Below are positions 57,124 through 64,000 of a DNA stretch of 64,000 nt, one piece after another. The stretch comes from Symsagittifera roscoffensis (Eukaryota; Xenacoelomorpha; Acoela; Convolutidae). The DNA lies in the NCBI RefSeq assembly GCF_963678635.1, contig NC_087066.1, positions 19,873,996 to 19,937,995 of the forward strand, written 5' to 3'. The notes below the pieces were generated by a model. It searched no databases, was not told the DNA's origin, and saw only the letters and a list, made by a program, of their open reading frames with translations. Each line of letters starts with the position of its first letter. The stretch's first letter is position 1. The position numbers and the translations under genes were made by a program.

Positions 57124-58932
57124 TTAATCGTCTGGGAAAAAACCGTGGGGGAAGATGTCGTGTATCATGTCGGAATTTGTTAGTAACTTTGCTAGTATGC
57201 GAATGATGTTTTTAATTTGAAGCAGTGGCCAAAGCAATTGAAGTGCTTTAATAGTTTTTAGTTCTTCGGTGCCAACTGCAAACTCATAAGGTGTGTTTTG
57301 AATGAGATTATATATTTTGTGATTGTATTTAGTATTATCAATAAATTCTAATATAGGGATTTCTATAGGTTGGATAAATTCATGTGGGATAAGGAAGGGT
57401 CTGGATTCTTCAGCATTAAAGGTCTTTGTGATGGGACAAAATATATACATCTGTGATAATGGGTCATAATTGCGGAGGATGCCGTGGAGGTTAGTATCTT
57501 TGATGCAATAGTTGAAATTTAGAAAAAATGGTGAGGTGTACTTCGAGTTAAGAAACTGAAAACGATGGTGTGGTTGTCTTGATGGGGTATGTAGATCAAA
57601 ATGATTTTGTATGAAGCGATAGTATGTATATGAGTGAGTTTGTTTAGTGCATAACATGATGTCATGTGAACAGTGCAAATCGCGTTTATGTGGTGCAAGG
57701 AAGTGAAAGGTTAGTGAAAATAATTGAAATTTTTCTTTAAAACTTTCGTAAGCTTGCATATCAGTTAGTGCTTCAGAAATGATGTGATCGTATTTTCTAT
57801 CGAAAATATTGAGTGTGAATACATATGATGTTTTGATGAAGAATTTTTCTGTTAGTTGTGGGTTAGCGAAGCGGTCGTCATCTAAAAATTGGCCTTGATT
57901 AGTTCGGATGATATTATGGTCGTAATATTCTAGTGTAAATTCGTTAGCTCGGGGTGCAGTGAATGTTTTTAGTGATTTTTTATATCCTATATAAGTAAAT
58001 TGTCTGGGTGTTAGTGTTGCGGTGAGTCTATATAGCATATCTTTATGCTTTTCTATATCGCTATAAGTATTAGATAGTGGGAGGCAAAGGGGATTTGTAA
58101 AATGATAATATGTTGTCCAATGAAGTGTAGGCATTAAAACATGTTCATCTACAACACTACGTGTGTCGTTAGTGTCATTAGGTGTGTTTAAAGTATATTG
58201 TGGAAATGAAGGTAAGGTGATTGCTAGAAAATCTTTCGTGTTGGTGTGGTGTGGATGATTAATATTTTCACGGGCAGTTCCTGGTTTGGTCGGGAATGGA
58301 TGGTTTGGGAATTTTCTTTTAAAAGTGCGATACGCTCGGTTAGTGCTATTTGATGATTCGGTGGATGTTGATGGTTGTGCTAATGATGCAGTATAGGCTG
58401 AGGAGGGTGTAGGAGTAGGCGGGTTTGAGGATTCTATTGTGGATGAAATTTGATTGATTGTGCGGGTGTTAGGGTGTATTAGCTGTTGTTGTAGGGTGAT
58501 AAAATTATCAAGTTCTTGGGAAATTTGGGGAGTATCGGGAGAATTAGATGATCGGTCGGAATGAAATGGAGAATAGGTTGGGGTTACTTGTGAAGCATAA
58601 AAGGGAGTAGAAATGGGCGGGAGTGGATTATTTGTTGGGATTGGTTGAAAAGGGGGCTTTGAAGAAACTGAGGAGTTGGTTTGAAAATTAATGGATGGAG
58701 ATGGTTCGGAGTCTGCAAATTCGTCAGGGGTTTCTATATTAGAGTTATTGAGTTGTGAAACGGAGTATAAAACTGAAATATCTGAATTAGTATCCGAATT
58801 CATGCTTGATGTTATATTACTAGTTGGAAAATCGGGTGGCGGGAAAGCAAAAATTGGGATTATTGTGATTGGAGTGTTGAGATTGGTTGGGTGGGAATTT
58901 GAGCGGTGTAGGGATCCAAGTTGTCGGCTCAT
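57124..58932 (-). CDS. Unrecognised 602-residue protein, last ORF of the cassette
   Basis: I do not recognise this protein. Residues 1-~235 are disordered-looking and very rich in Ser, Thr, Pro and Asn. Residues ~240-600 look folded, with many Tyr, Phe, His and Ile residues and several aromatic clusters (LHWTTYYHF, FSLTFHFL). There is no signal peptide, and a hydrophobic patch occurs only near residues 565-585. The ATG overlaps the stop of the preceding ORF as ATGA, which suggests coupled translation or a shared compact transcript. Three bases after its stop is a consensus splice donor CAG|GTAAGT (intron start 57120). The ORF is intact although its neighbours are broken. Possible roles (capsid-like, nucleocapsid or accessory protein) are guesses. 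Confidence 0.7.
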   Translation of the reverse strand: MSRQLGSLHRSNSHPTNLNTPITIIPIFAFPPPDFPTSNITSSMNSDTNSDISVLYSVSQLNNSNIETPDEFADSEPSPSINFQTNSSVSSKPPFQPIPTNNPLPPISTPFYASQVTPTYSPFHSDRSSNSPDTPQISQELDNFITLQQQLIHPNTRTINQISSTIESSNPPTPTPSSAYTASLAQPSTSTESSNSTNRAYRTFKRKFPNHPFPTKPGTARENINHPHHTNTKDFLAITLPSFPQYTLNTPNDTNDTRSVVDEHVLMPTLHWTTYYHFTNPLCLPLSNTYSDIEKHKDMLYRLTATLTPRQFTYIGYKKSLKTFTAPRANEFTLEYYDHNIIRTNQGQFLDDDRFANPQLTEKFFIKTSYVFTLNIFDRKYDHIISEALTDMQAYESFKEKFQLFSLTFHFLAPHKRDLHCSHDIMLCTKQTHSYTYYRFIQNHFDLHTPSRQPHHRFQFLNSKYTSPFFLNFNYCIKDTNLHGILRNYDPLSQMYIFCPITKTFNAEESRPFLIPHEFIQPIEIPILEFIDNTKYNHKIYNLIQNTPYEFAVGTEELKTIKALQLLWPLLQIKNIIRILAKLLTNSDMIHDIFPHGFFPDD

Positions 58933-59408
58933 TGTGGGCTAAAAAAATGATTATTTTGAGACTGAAAAGCGGTGGTATGGGGTTGTTCTATAATTTGTTC
59001 ATATGTATTTTCATCTTGTGAATGATGTGTCATTATGTGTTGTATGGGACTTTGCGATATGTTTGGTCTAAATTTTGGGTTATGTGTTATTGCTAGGTTT
59101 CGGAAATTTCGTGGGACTAAGGATAATGGATGGTTATGTGGTAGGGGTGGCAGCTGTGGTGCTGTAGGTGTTACTTCTATGTTATTATGTTCTTCGTTGT
59201 ACGTGTTCTGTGTTGTTGCTATTTTTGTATTATATTCTTTGATTTGTGCGTCTAGAAGAATTTTGTTAATTGATGATGAAAAAATTCCAAAAAATCCTGC
59301 AAGTAGTATGCGTGCTACACTTGCTTGTCTATTTACTTGTGTGTGTATAGCACATGTGTTGTATATTCCTTTTAAAAGTGAAAAAAGAAATCCTATAAAG
59401 TTAAACAT
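58929..59408 (-). pseudogene. Glycoprotein C-terminal part: membrane anchor and cytoplasmic tail
   Basis: The frame opens in mid-protein; it is readable upstream of the Met at 59408 to about 59460, where it meets the preceding frame by a frameshift. Two hydrophobic stretches near residues 1-20 and 32-53 (ARILLAGFFGIFSS) could be membrane segments. The tail is rich in Pro, Asn, His and Gln and contains a PTAP motif (TPTAPQLPPLP) and a YEQI sequence of the tyrosine-sorting (YxxI) type. It ends with a stop overlapping the next start. It is interpreted as the anchor and tail of the glycoprotein whose ectodomain lies upstream. Confidence 0.6.
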
Positions 59409-59452
59409 TGCGTATAGGATAGTTAATTTTTTTAAGATGTAATAGGGCCATC

Positions 59453-59932
59453 CTAGAAAATCGAGAATTTCATTTTTAGTGTAACAAAGCTAAAAATATT
59501 TATGGGTGAAATATGTTGTGGTCTGTATTTTTCACCGTTTAGATATATATAGTCTTTAATGTCTTTAAAATATCCGCTATAATCTTGTGTATAGATATCT
59601 GCAAATTCTGCTGTTTCGGCAAGTTTGCGTAAGTTTTGGTCAATTGATTGTCTTTGTATAGTGTCCATTTGTGTTAATAATTCCTGGAATTGTTGTGTTC
59701 TAATGTGATGTTGGATATCAGATTTTGAATATATTCCAATTGATTGTAAATCAATGTTTGGGTTACGAGCAATAGCTCTGATGCTTTCGGGTGAAAATTT
59801 TTTGAGTGATTGCATTAATGTGGGGTATGGGGTAAGAAGATAATATTTATCTTCATCAGGGTTCAATTGTACTACATTGGGGCTATTCTTTGATCCACAT
59901 GGGACTGCGGTATCCCAAAAATATGTTCGTCT
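59453..59932 (-). pseudogene. Glycoprotein middle part, after an in-frame stop
   Basis: The frame is the same as that of the upstream ectodomain piece, from which it is separated only by the TAA at 59933-59935. It continues with a Cys-containing stretch, then DEDKYYLLTPYPTL and a helical region. It runs out of frame near 59453-59465, where the neighbouring frame takes over. Similarity of the joint region to chuvirus-type glycoproteins supports a single original gene. The Met at 59866 is not considered a real start. Confidence 0.6.
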
Positions 59933-61546
59933 TTAAAGTGTGTCAACAAAATGTACTTTATTTTTATAAAAGATAGGGATTCTTTTATAGCATCTTTTAT
60001 CTTCAAAAACATATAGTGGTGATACTTTTTTGGTACAAGTATAAAACCATAAGATGTTTCCTTCGTAGTCTAGAAAATTTGATCTTTTTCCTGATAGTAA
60101 ATATCCTGCGTAGGGTATTTTTAATACTGCTAGTGCAAGTGATTGTAGGATTTGTGTCCTTTCTAATTCGCATAGTTGGTGAAGTGTTTCTAATTCGGAG
60201 AGTGACATCTCTTGAAAAATTCGACTAATCGTGTAGTCTAATTTCATATCTAAGTGGATATCATAGTGGATATTACCAAAATAAGAATTATTCATTAGTG
60301 ATAGTTCTTGTAAACGTGTGCTTCTAGTGTCACGTGACTTTAGATGTCCACCAGGTTGACCATTACTTTTTTGAAAGTTAACTGGTATATATGATGTTCC
60401 TTCGTGTAGAGGATGACTTGTGGCATAGGGGTCAATTTTTATTTTTCCAGTGGTCATGTCGAAACCTTTTTCGTATTCAACTAATATTTCAGAATATTGT
60501 GTTTTGTGAAGTGGGTTTCTGTATTTGAATGCGAGTTCTGTTTCTTGATATCTTTGAAAACGTGTTAATTTATTTTCTATATTATGGATATTTCGAAAAT
60601 CAGTACTTTGTTTTCGTGATGGATTGACTTGTTCATATGGAATTGATTGTATAAAATATTTTTCGTGAAATTTTTTCATTCGAGCGTGTATTTTTGCTAC
60701 TTGAAATGTTGTACATGTATCTTCGGGAAACCAAACAATTGTTGCTTGTGTCCGTGTTGTAGGATCACAATAACCTTGATCGTTTTTACAAGGTAGTCTA
60801 ATTCCTTGATAGATCATTGTGTTGTCAGATAAACCTCGTGTGAGTTGTATTTTTTCGAGTTGTATTTTCCAATCGAAAAACATTATTTCTTGATATCCTT
60901 TATTTTTTGTGTCTGCTTTGCAGTTTGATGGATTATTTATACCAATGTGTGGTATCCAGTGCTTATCGTGTATGTCATAAGTTAATCTTCCGTGTGCGCC
61001 GTTGTATGGATTTTTTTCATCTAATTTAATGTGTCCTTGATATCTTTCAAGTTCTGCTTGATGTACAGAATCGGCAAAGAACTGAAAATATACTAGTTTT
61101 CTGTCGGTGTTTTTATTTCTTGTGATGTTTAGTCTGAGTAGCTCGTTGTTACAATCATCAGGATTTAGATGTAGAAGTCGTTCTATATTACTTTGGTAGA
61201 ATGATTCATGATCAAGTTCGTTTTTATTTCCGTTTGAAACTTGTGAACAATGTACTTTCTTTTCGGAGAATGTTGCTGTAAATTTATATCCTATGACTGT
61301 TGTTGCTCGGGCTTTTGAATATAGTGTCGCTATTACATTTGTAGTTTCTATAGCTTGTGGTTCCGTTTCGCATTGTGATACTTGATTTATTGCATATTTG
61401 TGTAGTGTTTTTTGTTCATTTTCTTCACAATCGTTATGTGTTACTAATAAGTCTTGGGGTCCTGTGCGGGGAGAAGGATTTATGTCCTGATCGGAGATGA
61501 TCAGAAAAAAGAGTTGGAGGAATATCAATATTTTTAAAATATACAT
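59933..61546 (-). pseudogene. Chuvirus-like envelope glycoprotein, ectodomain piece (537 residues)
   Basis: Residues 1-20 are a hydrophobic signal peptide (MYILKILIFLQLFFLIIS). The ectodomain is Cys-containing. The region at residues ~455-537 includes a helical Glu/Leu/Gln-rich stretch, YAGYLLSGKRSNFLDYEG, a Cys-x-Lys-x-Val-Ser-Pro-Leu motif and a Cys-Tyr-x-Arg-Ile-Pro-Ile motif. This resembles the conserved membrane-proximal region of chuvirus (Jingchuvirales) glycoproteins, which mediate host cell entry and are also found as env genes in some BEL/Pao retrotransposons. The piece ends at an in-frame TAA at 59933-59935. Its start overlaps the end of the upstream ORF by 13 nt. The family call rests on pattern recognition alone. 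Confidence 0.6.
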
Positions 61547-62682
61547 GCATATGATAATCCTGAGTACGGGTTATAAAATGTTATGTAACCAATTGTCTTT
61601 TTGGTATATATGTCGTATTTATATATTACTTCAGTTGTTATGAATGGTGGTAGTGATTGAGCTGTTATATTTGGTGGGTTTAATGGGTAAGGATGCTGAG
61701 CAATGTTGTTTAGTTTAACCGTGATTTCAAATTTTAATTGTAGACTATTTTGTTGGAGTATTTGGATGTTATGGTCATGAATGTCTTCGTGGATGTCTTG
61801 TCTATACTGTAATCTATGAAGTGCCCAGTTGTGGAGTCGGTTATTTTCTGGGTGCTGTCCAAATAATGGTGGGGTGCTGTGAATGTGTTCCAGTCTAATC
61901 TTAAAGGGATATTTGTTGATGATTGTTCTCGATATCTAGCGTCGAGGTTAACTGGGAAATTTAAAGGGAAAGGCGTCGGTGAAATCTGGTTTATTGATGG
62001 TGTTGATGGTAGTGATAATGTTTCTGGTAGTGATGATGATGTTGTTGTATCCGTAGAAATATCTATTGGATCATTTATTAAATTTGGTTCACCTTGTGTG
62101 AATGATTGTGTTGTCCAATATGGTAGTCGTGATGTTTGGTTTTGGGGGTTGAATGGATTTTCACGTATTTGTTCAGATGTTGGTGTTGAACCTAAGTAAT
62201 CTGAGGGTAGACTTGAGGTGCTACGTTGTGAAAGAAGTGTAGGGGTTTCTGGTAATATGCTAATTGGGTTTTCCGGAGTAGTTGGTGATGGGGATTGGGG
62301 TATATCAAAATGAACTCGAGGGGTTTGAAAATTCCTATTTCGTCGTGGATGTATTCCTATTTCGTCGTGTAATTTGTCTATTTATTTCAACTGTATTTTG
62401 GTTTTGACTAATATTTCTTATTCTACTTAATTCTTGTGGTAGTGTTGGGTACAAGTTATTTGTTGGTTCACTTAGAGGTGCCTGTCGCTGAACTGGTTCT
62501 AATGGTTCAGATAGGCGAGCGTGTCGTTCTTCAAAAGTGTATGGGTTATCTTGGAAAGAATTTCGTGTAGATGTTTGGGGGTTTTGTGTAGTTGTAGGTA
62601 TTGTCGGGTTTTCTTGGGATGATGTCGGTGAAGACTGACTGTGTGATTGTTGGTTAGCAATTTTTGAGGGTTTTTTGATTTA
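61534..62682 (-). pseudogene. Pro/Ser/Thr-rich ORF in three frames, upstream of the glycoprotein
   Basis: A long reading frame rich in Pro, Ser, Thr, Asn and Gln can be followed in three successive frames. The first shift coincides with a 22-bp tandem duplication (ATTCCTATTTCGTCGT repeated at 62334-62371, plus strand). The second is at a C-run near 61868-61875. The C-terminal ~110 residues look folded, with a Trp/His-rich start and FEITVKLNN...YITFYNPY, and end 13 nt inside the glycoprotein start. In frame upstream, two TAA codons 9 nt apart separate it from the hydrophobic ORF at 62689-62877. No family is recognised. Confidence 0.5.
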
Positions 62683-62688
62683 TTTCTT

Positions 62689-62877
62689 TTAGTGAAAAAA
62701 TTTATGTTTATTGTAGTATTCTTCAAGAAAAAGAATTAAAAGGATTGTTGCTATGGCGAATGTTATAATTGCCTTCTTTATGAATTTGCATATTGTCAAT
62801 ATTAGGGATGATAAAAATGTTATAAGAATTACAAATAGTAAAGAGATATCTGTTCTACTAAAAATGGTTCGAATCAT
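62689..62877 (-). CDS. Small hydrophobic ORF, 62 residues
   Basis: The product has two probable membrane segments (residues ~10-28 and ~33-50) and a charged C-terminus. It is in frame with the Pro/Ser/Thr-rich ORF downstream, which follows after two in-frame TAA codons, so it could be the membrane-anchored N-terminus of that protein in an intact copy. A splice-donor-like TTAACAG|GTACG lies ~25 bp upstream of the ATG (intron start 62903). Confidence 0.35.
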   Translation of the reverse strand: MIRTIFSRTDISLLFVILITFLSSLILTICKFIKKAIITFAIATILLILFLEEYYNKHKFFH

Positions 62878-62964
62878 TTAAATAAATTTTGGGTTTTCGT
62901 ACCTGTTAATATGATCAATGACTTGGGAAAGTTGGAGATATATTTCAAATAGGGAGTAGAAAAT

Positions 62965-63168
62965 TTAAAAAATATTGCAAAGAATGATTAAAATTATTAT
63001 GAAAGCTTCAAAAGTATCAAAGAGAAATATGAATAAAAGTTTAAATATTGTTAAAAAGTTTATGAAAATGTTGAAAACTATGTTGACTGATCGAGAGAAG
63101 AGCATTAAAGAAATGGCTTCTTGGTCGAATATTTTTTGTGATTTGGGGCAATTTTCAAGTGTGGTCAA
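62965..63168 (-). CDS. Small hydrophobic ORF, 67 residues
   Basis: The C-terminal 40 residues are almost entirely Phe, Ile, Leu, Val and Asn and would form one or two membrane segments. The frame is open a further ~90 nt upstream of the Met with no alternative start. It lies in the same orientation as the cassette. The overlapping plus-strand ORF (62975-63298) is the likely shadow. No family recognised. Confidence 0.3.
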   Translation of the reverse strand: MTTLENCPKSQKIFDQEAISLMLFSRSVNIVFNIFINFLTIFKLLFIFLFDTFEAFIIILIILCNIF

Positions 63169-63299
63169 ATTAATTATTGATTTTTTGACAAGTGGGTTGA
63201 GTTGTTGGGGGCGGATTTTATGGTGTTCGGGAGGTCTTCTTTGCTTTATTTTTATTTGTCAGGTGATCTGGGATATTTTTGAGATATTTGCACTTTAGG

Positions 63300-63788
63300 C
63301 TAAATTAATATGGTCGTACTTTTACTTTAGGCTAATTTAACATTTTTGTTTGGGGGGGTTGTTGAGGTCTGAATTGGGAAAATATTGTTGATCTTTGCGT
63401 TATTAGATAAGGGAGGGTTATGATATTATGGTGGTATTTATTTTAGTTGTCAAGTTTTAGCAGGTTGCTTATTTTTGACCTGGAGGTTGTAAAGTTATAG
63501 TTATAGATATGCCTGGAGTTTAATATCTTTCGTCTAATTGTTTTGTGTTAGAGTTATAGAAGGTGACGGATTGAATGAATCCTATTGGCTAATTTTGAAC
63601 TAGAATCGCTGTGTGTTTTCAGCATGTTATTTTGAAAAAAGAAAGTTCAAAATGTTTCAGAGGTGCAAATAGTATTTATTTTAAAATTAAAGCTGTTTTT
63701 GAAGTTCAACTTTCTTTAATATTTTAGGTTGTGGGATAAATGTTTTGTAGTTTTTACGTGGTTGATTTCTAAGTCGTAATGACTCTCT
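63300..63788. other. Gene-free stretch inside the cassette region
   Basis: A short imperfect direct repeat (CTTTAGGCTAAATTA / CTTTAGGCTAATTTA) occurs at 63292 and 63330, followed by a run of seven G at 63353. No ORF is recognised. Confidence 0.35.
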
Positions 63789-64000
63789 TTATTCTGATTT
63801 TTCGACTTGTTCTTGGGGTATAATTTTTTCTATCATTTTCCTATTTTTCGTTTCTTTTTGAGGTGTTTTTTGATCTAGCTTTTTTGTATTGTTTTTGGTT
63901 GTAGTTGGTTTTTTATTTTGTTTTTCAAGGTGAATGTCGTTTTGTTCAATTATTTCAATTTCTATAAGTGGGTGATTTTGAATAACTTTTAAACCTGTGA
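63789..64000 (-). CDS. C-terminal end of a Lys/Gln/Thr-rich ORF, cut by window edge
   Basis: The frame is open from the window edge to a TAA at 63789-63791. It starts GLKVIQNHPLIEIEIIEQN and ends in a hydrophilic tail full of Lys, Gln and Thr. It has the same orientation as the cassette. A basic low-complexity tail after an Ile/Glu-rich beta-like stretch could be the end of a retroelement polyprotein (integrase C-terminus), which would fit an env-like ORF downstream, but the visible part is too short to tell. Confidence 0.4.
   Translation of the reverse strand, partial: TGLKVIQNHPLIEIEIIEQNDIHLEKQNKKPTTTKNNTKKLDQKTPQKETKNRKMIEKIIPQEQVEKSE

Noticed and set aside
61879-62199. Plus-strand 106-residue ORF
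   Set aside because: Antisense translation of the Pro/Ser/Thr-rich ORF; its Asp/Gly/Val-rich composition mirrors Ser/Thr codons on the other strand.
57124-62877. Alternative genetic code explaining in-frame TAA codons
   Set aside because: The Cdx gene and the long intact ORFs use the standard code and normal stops; the extra TAAs occur together with frameshifts, so decay or sequencing error is simpler.
62975-63298. Plus-strand 107-residue ORF
   Set aside because: It is antisense to the minus-strand hydrophobic ORF, and all other ORFs of the cassette are on the minus strand; likely a shadow, although I cannot exclude it.

Overview
This is nuclear DNA of a bilaterian animal, probably an invertebrate. 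It is AT-rich, mostly non-coding and crowded with decayed transposable elements. The one clear host gene is a caudal-type (Cdx) homeobox gene on the minus strand at 26815-33383. It has three exons whose splice sites and reading phases I could resolve, giving a protein of 416 residues. No operons, bacterial genes or CRISPR arrays are present. The species cannot be named from the window alone.

Layout. (1) 1-5609, minus strand: a Ty3/Gypsy-type LTR retrotransposon running off the left edge, with a large gag and a pol frame broken only by stop codons. (2) 6390-13450: a CCGGATT-rich repeat array, two copies of an unassigned TG...CA element with inverted ends and a conserved hairpin (6872-7654, 9004-9852), and two head-to-tail minus-strand LINE copies. 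(3) 14880-22050: fragments of Penelope-like elements (reverse transcriptase plus GIY-YIG), a third hairpin-element copy, a 387-bp tandem repeat and decayed hammerhead-like motifs. (4) 22-34 kb: the Cdx locus and its flanks. (5) 34-46.4 kb: AT-rich DNA with a SINE, a terminal-inverted-repeat element with an 8-bp target duplication, a 409-bp fold-back and several copies of a ~500-bp repeat. (6) 46454-53329: a BEL/Pao retrotransposon with an internal inversion, lying exactly between two ~225-bp direct repeats. (7) 56211-56410: an assembly gap of 200 Ns. (8) 57124-64000, minus strand: a compact set of overlapping ORFs.

The most interesting part is region 8. A secreted/membrane glycoprotein resembling those of chuviruses (Jingchuvirales), which are also known from some BEL/Pao retroelements, is broken by one in-frame stop and one frameshift. 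It is tiled by short overlaps between a Pro/Ser/Thr-rich ORF upstream and an unrecognised 602-residue ORF downstream. Two small hydrophobic ORFs lie further upstream, and the end of a lysine/glutamine-rich ORF is cut by the window edge. No polymerase or integrase is visible, so I cannot tell whether this is an env-bearing retroelement, an endogenous viral element or something else.

Apart from Cdx, the genes do not form a host pathway; they are independent mobile elements in various stages of decay.
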